The notes under the pieces: generated by a model
Seen by the model: the letters and a program-made list of their open reading frames with translations, nothing else
What the model was told of the DNA's origin: nothing
Database searches by the model: none
Part shown: piece after piece, positions 11,934 through 23,889 of the stretch
Layout of the letters: every line of letters begins with the position of its first letter
How positions within the stretch are numbered: the stretch's first letter is position 1
Source: Adiantum capillus-veneris
Lineage: Eukaryota; Streptophyta; Polypodiopsida; Polypodiales; Pteridaceae
Direction: 5' to 3'
Length of the DNA: 64,000 bases
Assembly (NCBI GenBank): GCA_014529385.2
Contig: CM043969.1
Location: forward strand, 35,092,446 to 35,156,445
Translations under genes and position numbers: made by a program

Positions 11934-11974
11934 CTGTAAAAAGAATGACATATTTAGACAAGATGGATATTATT

Positions 11975-14900
11975 ACATCCATATGGACATAGGTCCATAG
12001 AGTCACCTCTATGTTAAACCATGTGGTCCGAGGTCCAAAGGGTGCCAACAAAATGGTTCTACAAGTGTACCTAGGCCACTCTATGGTAGTGTGATCACAT
12101 GTTCCCTTATGACATTAGAGGACCCTCAAAGAAGTATCCCTTGAATGGCCTAAATACCCCTTTAGAGCCTCTACACCAACACCATATGGCATCATGTGGC
12201 CTGAAGGCCATAGGGTCCCCTGCATGCTAGTAAGAACCTCTCTATGCTCTACATTGGCATCCTATGGCCCCAAGGCCACAAGGTGGCCACAATGTTTTAA
12301 TGAAACGCTTCATGAGGGTTTTCTGGTAGCCTATGACCCCAAGGCCATATGGTACTCTCCATGCAAGTAAAAACCGCTATTTGCTCTATATTGAGGAGAC
12401 CTTGTGGGATGAAGTCCATCGGGTCCCCTCTATGCTAGTAAGAGCCTCTGTTTACTCTATAATGGCACCCTGTGGCCTAAAGGTCATAGGGTTCCCTCTA
12501 TGCTACTAAGAATCTCTTTGTGCTCTATGCTCTATGATCTATATTGACTTCCTATGGCCCCAAGACCACAAGGTTCCCTCATCGTTTCCAAAAACACTTC
12601 ATTGTTTTGCTATGGCCCTAGGGCCATAGCTCTCTATGCCGATATAAAGCACCATGCTCTATATTAGCTCCCTAAGGCCTAAAGGCCATAGGGTTGGCCT
12701 CAAGGGCCCCAAGGGTGCTTTGTATTCCAATGAAAAGTACTATTCGCTCTATATTGAGAAGACTTTGTGGGCTGAAGGCCATAAGAACCCTTCTATGATG
12801 GATTTTTGACAACCAATCCCCTAGGTCAAGATGTTCTATATGCTAGTAAAAACACTATTTTCTCTATATTGGCACCATGTGACTTGAAAGCCATATGGTC
12901 CCCTATATTCTCTCCATGCTCTATATTGGCACCCTTTGGCCTCAAGGCCATAGGGTCCGATCTTTGATAGTAAGAACTAATCTATGCTCTATATTGGCAC
13001 CCTATGGCCTGAAGGCCATAGCGTCCCATGTATGCTAGTAAGAACCTCTCTATGCTCTACACATCCGATGACCCCAAGGCCACAAGTTTCCCTCTATGTT
13101 TTGAAGAAACCCTTCAGGAGGGTTTTTTGGCAACCTATGGACCGAGGGCCATAGGGTGCTCTCTATGCCATTGAACAACCCTCATTGTTTTGGTACCCAA
13201 TGGCCCCAGGTATAAAGCACTATTTGGTCTCTCTATGCTAGTAAGAACTGATCTTTGTTCTATATATATTGGCACCCTTTGGCCTGAAGGCCATAGGGTC
13301 CGCTCTGTGCTAGTAAGAACCGATCTATTCTCTATATTGGCACCCTAATTCAGGCCATAGGGTCCCCTGTATGTTAGTAAGAACCTCTCTATGCTCTACA
13401 CATACTATGACCCCAACGGCACAAGGTGCCCTCTATGTTTTGAAGAAACCCTTCATGATGGTTTTTTTGCAACCTATGGACCCAGGGCCATAAGGTGCTC
13501 TCTATGCTAGTAAAAACACTATTTTCTCTATATTGAGGAGACATTGTGGGCTAAAGGCCATAGGTTCCCCTCTATGCTAGTGAGAACCTCTGTTTTCTCT
13601 ATGTTGACACCCTGTGGCCTGAAGGCCATAGGGTTCCTTGATTGCTAGTAAGAAGCTCTCTATGCTCTATGCTCTATGCTCTATGCTCTATATTGACATC
13701 CTATGGCCCCAAGGCCACAAGGTGCCCTCATTGTTTCGAAAAAACCCTCAATGTTGTTTTGGCACCCTATGGCCACATGTATAAAGAACTATTTGCTCTC
13801 TCTATGTTAGTAAGAACGGATCTATGCTCTATATTGGCACCCTATGGCCTGAAAGCCATAGGGTCCCCCTATGTGAGTAAGTAACTCTCTATGTTCTACA
13901 CATCATATATGTTTTGAAGAAACCCTTCATGAGGGTTTTTTGGAAACCTATGGACCCAGGGCCATGGGATTCTCTCTATGCCATTGAGGAGACCTTGTGG
14001 GCTGAAGGCATTGGGTCCTCTCTATTCTAGTAAGAACCTCTGTTTTCTCTACGTTGACATCCTGTGGCCTGAAGTCCATAGGGTTCCCTCTATGATAGTA
14101 AGAAGCTCTCTATGCTCTATGCTCTATATTGACATCCTATGGCCCCAAGGTCACAAGGTGCCCTATTAGTTTTGTAAAAACCCTCATTGTTTTGGCACAT
14201 TATGCTCCCAGGTATAAATCACTATTTGGTCTCTCTATGCTAGCAAGAACCGATCTATGCTCTATATTGGGACCCTATGGCGTTCAGGCCATAGGGTTCT
14301 TTGTATGCTAGTAAGAACCTCTCTATGCTCTACACATCTTATGACCCTAAGGGCACAAACTGCCTTGTTTGTTTTAAAGAAACCCTTCATCAGGGTTTTT
14401 TTGGCAACCTATGGACCCAGGGCCATAGGGTGCTCTCTATGCCAGTAAAAAACACTATTTCTCTATATTGATGAGACCTTGTGGGGTGAAGGCCATAGGG
14501 TCCCCTCTATGCTAGAACCTTTGTTTTCTCTATTTTGACACCCTGTGGCTTGAAGGCCATAGGGTTCCCTCTATGGTAGTAAGAAGCTCTCTATGCTCTA
14601 TGCTCTATGCTCTAAATTGACATCCTATGGCCCCAAGGCCACAAGGTGCCCTCATTGTTTTGAAAAAACCGTCATTGTTTTGACACCTTAAGGTCCCATG
14701 TATAAAGCACTATTTGGTCTCTCTATTCTTCTTAAGAACCGATCTACGCTCCATATTGGGACCCTGTGGCCTTCAGGCCATAGAGGCCCGTGTATTCTAG
14801 TAAGAACCTCTCTATGATCTACACATCTTATGACCCTAAGGGCACAAGGTGCCCTGTATGTTTTAAAGGAACCATGCATGACAGTTTTTCGGCAACCTAT

Positions 14901-15140
14901 GGACCCAGGTCCATAGGGTGCTCTCTATGCCAGTAAAAAACACTATTTTCTCTATATTGAGGAGACCTTGTGGACTGAAGGCCATAGGGTCCCCTCTATG
15001 CTAGTAAGAACCTCTGTTATCTCTATATTGACACCTTGTGGCCTGAAGGCCATAGGGTTCCCTCTATGGTAGTAAGAAGCTCTCTATGATCTACATAGAG
15101 ATCCTATGGCCCAAAGGCCACAAGGTGCCCTCATTGTTTT
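11975..15140. repeat. Palindromic satellite block B
   Basis: Tandem units built from caccctatggcctgaaggc plus catagggtcccctctatgc, then tagtaagaacctctctatgc and tctatattggcaccctatgg. A longer compound period also carries ttttggcaacctatggaccc and a run with ctctatgctctatgctctat. It starts about 40 bp from the acceptor-like site of the ParB-like gene. Short open frames inside are repeat artefacts. Confidence 0.9.
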
Positions 15141-16221
15141 AGATGGAAAGTAGGGCACCTTGAGACCCTAGGGAACATAGGTAATCCTATGGCCCTTGAG
15201 ATTGTAGATTGTCGCCCTATGGCCCTTGGACCACTAGGTCTTTAGATGGGACAGAGGGCATCCAAGGGCCCGAGGGTGGCCTACGTACATAGGGTACACC
15301 ATGGTGCATATTAACGGGCACCATGGCAGCCCCATGCACCTAGGGCTCTAGGGCCATAGGATCTCCAAAAGGAACATAGGGAATCATATGGCCCTTGCGA
15401 TTGTACATTGCCACCCTATGGCACTTGGGCCGTAGGGTCTTCAGATGGAACGTAGGGCACCTTGCGACCCTAGGGAACATAGGGAATCCTATGGCCCTTC
15501 AGATTGTAGATTGTCACCCTATGGCCCTTGGGCCACAAGGTCTCTAGATGGGATGTAGGGCACCCTGTGATCCTATGGATATAGGGCCATAGGATCTCCG
15601 AAAAAAACATATGGAACCCTATGGCCCTTGAGATTGTACAAATACACCCTATGGCCCTTGGGCCACAAGGTCTCAAGATGGAACATAGGTCACCTTTTGA
15701 TCCCATGGCCATAGATTCCTTATGTTCCTTTTGGAGATTCTATGGGGCTAGGGCCAAAGTGTCTCTTGATGTGACATAGGGCACCCTGTAATCCTATGTC
15801 CGTAGGGCCATATGTTCATTTTGGAGATCATATGGCCCGAGGACCATAGGATCTCCAAAAGGAACATAGGGAACCCTGTGATCCTATGTCCGTAGGGCCA
15901 TATGTTCATTTTGGAGACCTATGGCTCGAGGACCATAGGATCTCCAAAGGAACATAGGGAACCCTATGGCCCTTTAGATTGTACATTCCCACACTATTGC
16001 CCTTGGGCCACAAGGTGTCCAATAGGTCATCCTTTGATCCTAAGGACCTAGGTTCTTTATGTTGCTTTTGGAGATTCTATGGCCCTAGTGCCACCCTATC
16101 TCCAAAAGGAACATAGGGAACCCTATGGCCCTTGAGATTGTACATTGCCACCCTAAGGTCCTTGGGCCACAAGGTCTCTAGATCGGACATAGAGAACCAT
16201 GTGATCCTATGGTCATAGTGC
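15141..16221. repeat. Palindromic satellite block C, left part
   Basis: Units contain ccaccctatggcccttgggc, ggtctctagatgggacatag, gatcctatggccatagggcc and ggatctccaaaaggaacata, then attgtacattgcc. The block is cut at 16221 by retrotransposon E1 and resumes at 25468 with the interrupted unit intact. Confidence 0.9.
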
Positions 16222-17019
16222 TGATGGGGGCTTTTCACAAGCCAAGCTCCCATACCCCTCTTCTCTCGTCCCCACCCCATGAAAACCCCCTCTTAGGGAG
16301 GGAATGAGAAGAGGCATTGGAAAAAGTAAGAAAAATTAAAGTATGTTTATGTAAATATATAAGAAAGGTAAAATAGGCCACCTCATGCCTGCGGGGTAGC
16401 CCATCCCCACCTTGCCTCCTTTTTCTTCACTGTTGCCCCACCGTGTGTCCCTTTTCCTCTCCTCCACTCAAAAGGTCAACCCCCTCTCTCTTCCCCTTGT
16501 CCTTTCTCCTTTGTATCTCCCCTAAAGCTACCCCACCTCTCACCATTAATGCATTATAACTCACCAATAATGCACCAACTCACATGCAACTTACCCTATC
16601 TTCCAAAATAGTATACCCCACCCCCTCTTTCTCTCTCCTATCATATCCCATGACCCAAATACCCCCCTCTCTCTCTAAAGGGCGCCATGTCTCTTGTCTT
16701 GTAGCTAAATAACCTCCCCCACACCCACAGACCCATCCCCACCCAGTGGTTACCTGATTTTTCTTGTGTTCACACACATCTACACACAGATTCACCTCCG
16801 AACACACTCCCCTCTCTCCCCTCTTGTAATTACTTTATTCTCCATATCACCTCTCACTTTTTTTCATCAACCCATCTCTCTCTCTTAGTCTCTCTCTCAT
16901 GAGACTGCTGTTCTGGCACATATACACACAGCCAGACAAGTGGGGCCCACAGTCACATGGCCTATGTAGATAATGATTTCTTCATTTCTAAATTCTAGAA
17001 TTTCTTCCCCCTCCTCCCC

Positions 17020-17027
17020 TATATAAA
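17020..17027 (+). promoter_or_regulatory. TATA box of E1 LTR
   Basis: tatataaa in a C/G-flanked setting, about 730 bp before the LTR end and followed by a C/A-rich stretch. The same site is at 24728-24735 in the 3' LTR. It is the only good TATA in this LTR. Confidence 0.6.
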
Positions 17028-17488
17028 GAGGGGTCACCATCACACAAAAAAACACACCATCACCAAAGAGTACACTATGCACTGTGTGTGCCTAGTGCAC
17101 ACACACACACCCACACCATCACCATCACCGCAATCACCATGCTCGTCTTGAGCATGACCTCTACACCCTTGGGCTATGGAAGATGAAGGGAAACTAAATG
17201 AAGGATGATGGCCATAACCCTCGTGCGAGTCTTCGCCATCAACTCCCACCTATCCGCCATGTGCTCTACCACTCTCTCCCTTCTCATTCCCCTACCCTAT
17301 GCTCCCCATTTCATCACCTAATTCTCTAAATAAAGCTTGAGGTTTTGTGAATATGTTTTCTTGCAATGTTTTGCCCATGTGAGGTGTGCGGAATCGCCAC
17401 CTAGTCTTGTGTTTGGAGTGAGCTTGTGTATGTGTGAAGGGTGTGCGGATTCGCCATCCTTTTGTGGTGCCTAAGTACTAAGCCGCTA

Positions 17489-17491
<3 letters not shown>

Positions 17492-17531
<40 letters not shown>
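17492..17531 (+). repeat. (CT)n in E1 5' LTR
   Basis: Pure CT microsatellite, longer in the 3' LTR (25201-25251). A (CT)n tract occupies the equivalent place in the LTRs of E2, downstream of the TATA box. Confidence 0.9.
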
Positions 17532-17535
<4 letters not shown>

Positions 17536-17750
17536 ACTTGATCTCATTCCCTTTCCTCTTCATCATTACTCCCAAGCATCCATCTCTCTTAGATGAAAAC
17601 TTTGTTATGGTGGTGTGTTGTTTGCGTCCTAGCCGCTGAAGCTAGATGGTGCCCCCTGTTTGCTTTACCATGACAGGCTTGAGGCGCGCCATTCGGTCCC
17701 CGGTGTTTTAGAGGCCGTCGGGGTTCGGGGTTCGCTTTGCTACCGTTGTT

Positions 17751-17767
17751 TGGTGCCCCCACTGAGG
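17751..17767 (+). other. E1 primer-binding-site candidate
   Basis: TGGTGCCCCCACTGAGG lies 3 bp after the LTR end; the identical sequence follows the E2 5' LTR at 31386. Position and the TGG start fit a tRNA 3'-CCA primer, but I could not name the tRNA. Confidence 0.6.
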
Positions 17768-17821
17768 ATCTTTTCATGAAACCCTTCAGTTTACAAGACT
17801 GAAACCCCTAAACTATTGTGA

Positions 17822-18085
17822 ATGGATGAATGTCTAGCAGGATTTGCTAATTGGACGACAGAAGAAGAAGAGCTCCAAGCACAACTAGACGAACTCCGCA
17901 TCTCCATTGAAGCTCGAGTGCCAGGCGTAACGGTAATCGATTTGCAGTGGGAGAGTCAACCAACACGCCAAATCCAGTGGATATACATAGGCCAAGTGCC
18001 AAGAAGAAGAAGGAGAAGGTCGAAACCATGTCCACAACCTACAACCAACCCACAACAACAAAATGGAAGGAGCTTTACACAATAG
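17822..18085 (+). CDS. E1 leader ORF, 87 aa, uncertain
   Basis: First ATG frame after the primer-binding site. Its middle is Glu/Gln rich and its end has an RRRRRR-like basic stretch. It overlaps another frame at 18063-18287 on a different phase. No family recognised and no clear equivalent seen in E2, so it could be chance. Confidence 0.25.
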   Translation: MDECLAGFANWTTEEEELQAQLDELRISIEARVPGVTVIDLQWESQPTRQIQWIYIGQVPRRRRRRSKPCPQPTTNPQQQNGRSFTQ

Positions 18086-18304
18086 AGAATCAACACTATT
18101 CTACTTTGAGAATCGGGTAACTCAAGTCACCGAGGTAATTATCACAGTCAGTTTTCAAGTCGCACCTGATGCTGCAGCACAGATAACGGAATCATTGGCT
18201 CACACTCTTACTAGAGAAACTAGGGATCTACTGAGTTTGTTTCAGGAAAGAACACCACCCTCTCCCACAAGCTTGGACAGTGACTAAGCACCTCTAAGCT
18301 TCAC

Positions 18305-18523
18305 ATGAATCAGTACAACCTACCTCAAGACAGATCACACATACCAACACGTGTACGCTCAATCAAGGTAAGATTGGATTTGAAGGCTCACTACCAGCAC
18401 GTCATTGACACCATGCTGGGTGGGGAGCGATTTTTTGAGGTTCTGGCATCAGATCAACCATTTGTCTTACCTTTGGTACAAGGCAATGTACCGTTTGAAG
18501 TTTTAATCTATGTCCTAGTATAA
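18305..18523 (+). CDS. E1 conserved small leader protein
   Basis: A 72-residue frame between the primer-binding site and gag. It ends with the pattern FEVLASDQPFVLPLVQG then FEVLIYVLV. E2 has two copies of the same pattern (31477-31692 and 31696-31914) although the two elements differ greatly at DNA level. This argues that the small protein is real. Tat relatives such as Ogre carry an extra ORF before gag, and this may be its counterpart. Function unknown. Confidence 0.5.
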   Translation: MNQYNLPQDRSHIPTRVRSIKVRLDLKAHYQHVIDTMLGGERFFEVLASDQPFVLPLVQGNVPFEVLIYVLV

Positions 18524-18605
18524 GAGGGTATACACGCCTCCTTGTAAAGAAGAAAAAACTTTTGCAAGTTAAGCAGTGTGTCTTTCTAGCTCTCTCTTAG
18601 TAATC

Positions 18606-21600
18606 ATGGCAAGTGTAGCATTTCCAACATTTAAAGGAAAGAAGGGGGAGGATTTGGTAACAGACTTCCTAGATGACTTTGAAGTAGCATGTGTAGTGAG
18701 CAACAAAGATACGGATGAATCCTGGGTTAGAATCTTTAAGCATCTCATGAAGCTAGAAGCTAGATCATGGTACAATGCACTTCCACAAGCAACCAAGGAT
18801 GACTGGGAACCCTTAAAAACCGCTTTTAAGAGGCGCTTTGGGGGAGGTACCACTTCAGAAAAGTTGTTGGACAAGTTGAGAGACTTGAAGCAGGAGGGTC
18901 TTTTAGAATATGCCACCTATGAGTCCAAATTTTTGGATTTGTGGGAACGGTGGGTTGAGTCAGTGGCTAGGGGGGAAGCTGCACCCGATTTTCTAAACAA
19001 AGATCGGTTCACGCATGGCTTATGGCCGCTTCTCAAGGAGAAGGTGAAAGATAGATTCCCGGCTACGTACGAGTTAGCCGTTGAGATTGCTAGCCTTAAA
19101 GACAAGAAGCTACGACTGAAAGCCAAAGAAACCGAGTCAACAGAATCAGGAACATCGCGTCGACCAGCAACTACGACAACCACCATTCCACCACCACCAC
19201 CGGCTCTTGGGGTAAGAGATGACCAACAAGATATGTTGGCCCATATTACTGACCAACTGCAGAATTTGTATGTCCACTTAATACAACAAGGGAGGAGTCA
19301 AGAAAGAGATCAAGACCCTGGAAGAGCACGACGACAAAAGAGGGAGTATCATTGCTACAACTGCGGAGAAGACGGTCACGGTATGTACTACTGTCCCAAA
19401 CCACGACAAAACTATAATAGAGCAGGTAGGAGGAACCAATTGTCACCCCCTAGAGAAAGAACACCTCCACCCCGAGCACCAGCCCCACCAACACAAATTC
19501 TATGTCCACCCCAGACACCACTACAAGCATCCATCCCACCTCTTCCACCAGCCCCACCACGTGATCGCCCTGTAAACATCATAAGGCTAGAAGAGAAAGG
19601 AAAAGCCGTAGTAGTGGATCCACCCAGAGCAAAGGAGAGGGATAAGGATAAGGAGAAGGTAACCTTTTTAGAACCACTTGAGGCCATGAATGTGAAAAGA
19701 GATAGGAGGGAGAAGGCTACACAATCAGATGATGAGAGAAGCATGAGAGGAGAAACTAGCAAGAGGCCATCCAGGCCACGACGGAAATTGGGCATCACCG
19801 ACTTCCAGCTAGGGAAAAGTTCCAAGCCCTATGATCTAACATTGGATGTGGCAGATCAAGGACCGAAGATTACATGGCCACAACTGCTACATCTTGTACC
19901 TAAAGTAAGGCGACAATGGTCTAAAATGGTAAGTACAAGACGCTCCAAAACAAAGGTAGCCGGAGCAATTTCAGGATGCAACATGGATGACATCCTTCCA
20001 ATTGTCGACGTAAACATAAAAGGAAAGAGGGTTGGAAACACCTACATTGATGGAGGTGCACAAATCTGTGTAATGAGCGAAGCTATGATGCTTCGATTAG
20101 GGCTCGAGGTTGACAGGCTTTCTCCATGCAAGGCAAAGATGGCAAACAACGCAAAAGTAAAGTGTGTGGGTGTGGTAAGTGCCGTGAAAATAAAAGATTT
20201 CAACACTGAGGTAGAGGTAGATGTTTTTGTAATGCCTACTAAGGGGGAGGGCTATCCACTAATTTTGGGAAGGCCATGGTTGATGGCCATGAAGGCAAAA
20301 CAGGACTGGGGTACTGGCCTTCTACGCATGACCGGTAAGAAAGGGGAGACAATCTACTACGACATGAGGATTGGCAAGCAGAAGAAAATGAATCTGGAAA
20401 CATCGGCAGATGAAACCACTAGCGAATCTTTTAGTTCTGAGGAGGAGACCACATCCACCAAAGAAAGTGATAGTTCCATTGATGTGATGGGTATCATTAT
20501 GAAGGATCCACAAAGGGTAAGCACAACTGGTGATCCATCACCAAAAGGGAAACCCAATGAAGAGGAGAGAAAATCACCTGGCCTAGGAGGAAGTATGTTG
20601 AAGGGTATGTTGTCTACGGAATTAACACTTGAGGAGAAAGATAGTTTTTTGCAAATGTTGATGGGATTTCCTAACCTGTTCATTGACAACTATGAAAGAA
20701 TCACATGCATTACAATGGTGGAACATCATATTAAGCTGAAGGAAGGGGTAAAACTAGTTGTGCAAAAGCTACGACGACTAGGGGTCATACAAGAAAAGGC
20801 ACTCTTGGCCGAGGTAAGGAAACTGCTGGAGGCGGGATTCATCTATCCTGTAGAAAACTCAGAATGGGTGTCACCCGTAGTGGTGACGCCTAAAAAGAAT
20901 GGTAAGTGGAGGGTCTGTGTTGACTACAAACCACTAAATGCAGCTACAAAGAGAGACCACTTTCCTCTCCCTTTCTTGGATGAAATTCTAAATGAAGTAG
21001 CGGGTTTTGAATGCTATACCGTCTGTGATGGTTATTCTCGATACTTTCAAATACGCATAGCCTTGGAAGATCAGCTAAAAACCACTTTTATCACGCCATG
21101 GGATTGTTTTGCATACAGGGTTATGCCATTTGGTCTCACAAATGCACCTGCCACATTCCAAAGATATGTCACATATGTTTTTCAACCGTTCTTTGGAACA
21201 TCCATAAGAGTGTTCATTGATGATTTTTGTATATATAGCTCCTGTATTTCACATTTAGAAAAGGTAACTGAAGGTTTGGCTAGGTTGCAGAGCCTAGGTG
21301 GACAATTAAATGTGGATAAATGCCACATTGGGGAGAGTAAAGTGATTCTACTAGGCCATGAAATTTCAGCAAGAGGTATCAACGCCGACCCAAGTAAGGT
21401 GTCCGCACTCATAGCCCTACCTTCACCAACGACCACACGTCAACTGGTCTCTTTTCTACAGAAGGTGAGGTACTTAAGTAGATTCATACATCTACTATCA
21501 CAACTTGTTCTACCACTGCAACAACTCAATCAAAGATCAACTTTCATTTGGGACGAGGAAAGCGAACATCACTACAACAAGGTAAAGGAGGTCTTAGCCA

Positions 21601-23765
21601 CTCTGCCAACTATCTCACCACCTAAGTGGGATGAAAAATTCTATGTCACCTCAAGTGTTGGTGATGACTCATTGGGGGCTGTGCTACTCCAAAAGGATAC
21701 GACGACATCTTTCATGAGGCCAATCTACTTCTCTAGTCGAATGATGACAGTAGGAGAGAAAGGTTTCACCCATGTGGAACACTTAGTCCTAGCTCTTAGA
21801 TTTGCAACTACAAAGTTTAGGTCATATTTGCTGCCTAAGAAATTTGTGATTCTAACCACGGATGAAATATTTCCCTATGTTGTACAACACATGGATGTGT
21901 CTGCTAGAATTACTAAATGGCTAGTTCGTCTGCAAGAGTTTGACTACACGGTACAGGTAGAAAGCACGACAAGGGAAAGTTTGGGGGGACTCATGACCTA
22001 CCAAGTCTTTGAAGGGAAGGAGAAGCAATCTAAGGAAGGAGAAGTCCGATTACCTCCAGTACCACCGATGGTAGAAGGAGCATACTCTCTCTACTTTGAT
22101 GGATCCTACAAGCGAGCGTCCGACAAAGCAGCTGCAGGCATAGTGGTCTTTGATGACAAAGGGACAAAGGTATTTTCGTTGGGCCAATTGTTAGATTCAC
22201 ATTCTAACAATGAAGCTGAGTATGCAGCACTAACCAAGGGTCTACAATGGTGCGTCTCACAAGGTGTACAACGCCTTAATGTATTTGGGGATGCTCTACT
22301 TCTGGTAAGGCAAGTAAATGGAGCATGGACATGCAAGAATGCTAGTTTAAGGACTCACTTAAGTGGTGTAAAAACCTTGTTGGGTAAGTTTGAAGAAGTT
22401 CAAATACACCATATTCCAAGGGCTCAAAACCAAGAAGCAGATGCCCTAGCAAGTGAAAGACTACAGGAAGTGGTGGTTGGAGCAATAAAGCTGAAGCTCC
22501 CTCTATTTCAAGGCAGTGATGCCTTGCTTGACATCATGCATTTTTTGGAAACAGGAGAATTTCCATCAGATTTAACAAAGGGACAAAAGCAATGGCTGAC
22601 GCGGAAGGCCACAAGGTATCGACTCATCAATGATGGTTTGTACTGTAAGGGTAAGGACCAAATACTCAGGAAGGTCCCTCTCTCTCAGGAAATCACGGGA
22701 GTAATTGCTAGCTATCACGACGGGGTTTGTGGTGGTCACTTTGCCCTAGACATAACAAGTAGGAAAATCTTGCAAGCAGGCTTCATATGGCCTAGCCTCA
22801 ACCCTGATGTACACCACTGGTTCAAAACATGTAAGTTGTGTCAAAAGGCCGGCACTAGGTCACTTATGCCTGAACCACAGACACCTATTCTCTCATATGG
22901 CCTATTTGAAAAATGGGGTATCGATGCCATTGGGCCATTACCTAGGGCCAACTCAGGAAAATTCTACATTATCATGGGGGTCGACTACATGACTAGATGG
23001 GAAGAGGCTACAGCCACCACTAGAATCACAGCGGTAGAGGTAGCTAAATTTATCTACGAGCACATATGCTGTAGGTTTGGCACACCTTTAGAGATCATCT
23101 CTGATAGAGGGCCAGGTTTCAGAGAAGACTTGGTAGGAGAATTAATGCAGAAACTAGGCATTACAAGGAGGCACTCTTCACCATATTACCCTCAATGTAA
23201 TGGCCTAGTTGAAAAGGTAAATGGAATGGTTTCTAAAATTATTACCAAGCAGGTAAACAATCATCCTGGAGACTGGGATAAGTATCTACTACCAGCTTTA
23301 TGGGCCTACAAAACTTCATTTTGTATATCCTTGGGATTCACACCATATCATCTAGTATTTGGTAAGGAAGCAATCTTGCCCATTGAAGTGCAACTACAAA
23401 GTCTCAGAGTAATGGCAAGCCAGCTTCAACAGCCCAACATGCATTTGAGAGATCACATCATCAACTTGGAAAGACTGCAGCTGGACATAGAAGAAGCAAT
23501 AAATTATTATGCAGCACAAGCAGAGCATAGACGGCTTAGTTTTAACGAGCATCTCCGGAAAAAAGAATTGAAGAAAGGAATGTTGGTGCTCCGCTACGAC
23601 AATTGCTTCGACACGCGCAAGGATAAGAAACTCCTCCTCCGATGGGAAGGTCCTTTCATCATCAGGAAAAGGTATGCCAATGGAAGCTACCAGCTTATGG
23701 AGGCTGATGGAAAACTTCATAAAACCAAGGTAAATGGTTGGCGACTTAAACCTTATTTTCTTTGA
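18606..23765 (+). CDS. E1 gag-pol polyprotein
   Basis: One frame of about 1719 residues starting at ATG 18606 (an upstream GTG extension is not needed). Approximate residue positions from that ATG: gag capsid region 1-200 (WYNALP, LLEYATYESKFL); CCHC knuckle CYNCGEDGHGMYYC near 249-262; aspartic protease YIDGGAQICVMS near 480, with DGG in place of the usual DTG or DSG; reverse transcriptase with YSRYFQI, MPFGLTNAPATF and catalytic FIDD at about 870-873; first RNase H about 1010-1120; second, archaeal-type RNase H beginning YFDGSYKRA about 1160-1280; integrase H2C2 zinc site about 1367-1413; DDE core (WGIDAIGP, SDRGPGF, GLVEKVNG) about 1436-1541; GPF-type tail LRWEGPFIIRK about 1676. It makes the proteins for reverse transcription and integration. 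The frame is intact, so this copy may be competent. Confidence 0.93.
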   Translation: MASVAFPTFKGKKGEDLVTDFLDDFEVACVVSNKDTDESWVRIFKHLMKLEARSWYNALPQATKDDWEPLKTAFKRRFGGGTTSEKLLDKLRDLKQEGLLEYATYESKFLDLWERWVESVARGEAAPDFLNKDRFTHGLWPLLKEKVKDRFPATYELAVEIASLKDKKLRLKAKETESTESGTSRRPATTTTTIPPPPPALGVRDDQQDMLAHITDQLQNLYVHLIQQGRSQERDQDPGRARRQKREYHCYNCGEDGHGMYYCPKPRQNYNRAGRRNQLSPPRERTPPPRAPAPPTQILCPPQTPLQASIPPLPPAPPRDRPVNIIRLEEKGKAVVVDPPRAKERDKDKEKVTFLEPLEAMNVKRDRREKATQSDDERSMRGETSKRPSRPRRKLGITDFQLGKSSKPYDLTLDVADQGPKITWPQLLHLVPKVRRQWSKMVSTRRSKTKVAGAISGCNMDDILPIVDVNIKGKRVGNTYIDGGAQICVMSEAMMLRLGLEVDRLSPCKAKMANNAKVKCVGVVSAVKIKDFNTEVEVDVFVMPTKGEGYPLILGRPWLMAMKAKQDWGTGLLRMTGKKGETIYYDMRIGKQKKMNLETSADETTSESFSSEEETTSTKESDSSIDVMGIIMKDPQRVSTTGDPSPKGKPNEEERKSPGLGGSMLKGMLSTELTLEEKDSFLQMLMGFPNLFIDNYERITCITMVEHHIKLKEGVKLVVQKLRRLGVIQEKALLAEVRKLLEAGFIYPVENSEWVSPVVVTPKKNGKWRVCVDYKPLNAATKRDHFPLPFLDEILNEVAGFECYTVCDGYSRYFQIRIALEDQLKTTFITPWDCFAYRVMPFGLTNAPATFQRYVTYVFQPFFGTSIRVFIDDFCIYSSCISHLEKVTEGLARLQSLGGQLNVDKCHIGESKVILLGHEISARGINADPSKVSALIALPSPTTTRQLVSFLQKVRYLSRFIHLLSQLVLPLQQLNQRSTFIWDEESEHHYNKVKEVLATLPTISPPKWDEKFYVTSSVGDDSLGAVLLQKDTTTSFMRPIYFSSRMMTVGEKGFTHVEHLVLALRFATTKFRSYLLPKKFVILTTDEIFPYVVQHMDVSARITKWLVRLQEFDYTVQVESTTRESLGGLMTYQVFEGKEKQSKEGEVRLPPVPPMVEGAYSLYFDGSYKRASDKAAAGIVVFDDKGTKVFSLGQLLDSHSNNEAEYAALTKGLQWCVSQGVQRLNVFGDALLLVRQVNGAWTCKNASLRTHLSGVKTLLGKFEEVQIHHIPRAQNQEADALASERLQEVVVGAIKLKLPLFQGSDALLDIMHFLETGEFPSDLTKGQKQWLTRKATRYRLINDGLYCKGKDQILRKVPLSQEITGVIASYHDGVCGGHFALDITSRKILQAGFIWPSLNPDVHHWFKTCKLCQKAGTRSLMPEPQTPILSYGLFEKWGIDAIGPLPRANSGKFYIIMGVDYMTRWEEATATTRITAVEVAKFIYEHICCRFGTPLEIISDRGPGFREDLVGELMQKLGITRRHSSPYYPQCNGLVEKVNGMVSKIITKQVNNHPGDWDKYLLPALWAYKTSFCISLGFTPYHLVFGKEAILPIEVQLQSLRVMASQLQQPNMHLRDHIINLERLQLDIEEAINYYAAQAEHRRLSFNEHLRKKELKKGMLVLRYDNCFDTRKDKKLLLRWEGPFIIRKRYANGSYQLMEADGKLHKTKVNGWRLKPYFL

Positions 23766-23889
23766 TTTGACCAGGCTCCACCAATTGACATTCCAGATGA
23801 GGACACACCATCAGCCGCCACCTCTGACGATAATGATCAAACAGATGAGCTAGAGACATGAATGCCTCTAGCCAAAAGGGGAGGGCTAA

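Larger units (their letters stand above)
16222..17747 (+). repeat. E1 5' LTR
   Basis: Begins TGATGGGGGC. Has a TATA box at 17020-17027 (tatataaa inside cccctatataaagagggg), an AATAAA-like site near 17327, (CT)n at 17492-17531 and a hairpin at 17628-17646. The end is set by the 5-bp target duplication seen at the 3' LTR; it does not finish in the usual CA, so the boundary may be off by one or two bases. Confidence 0.85.

Noticed and set aside
3090-15140. CRISPR-like array of repeats and spacers
   Set aside because: Unit length and linkers vary, the linkers are repeats themselves, no cas genes are present, and the surrounding genes have introns.
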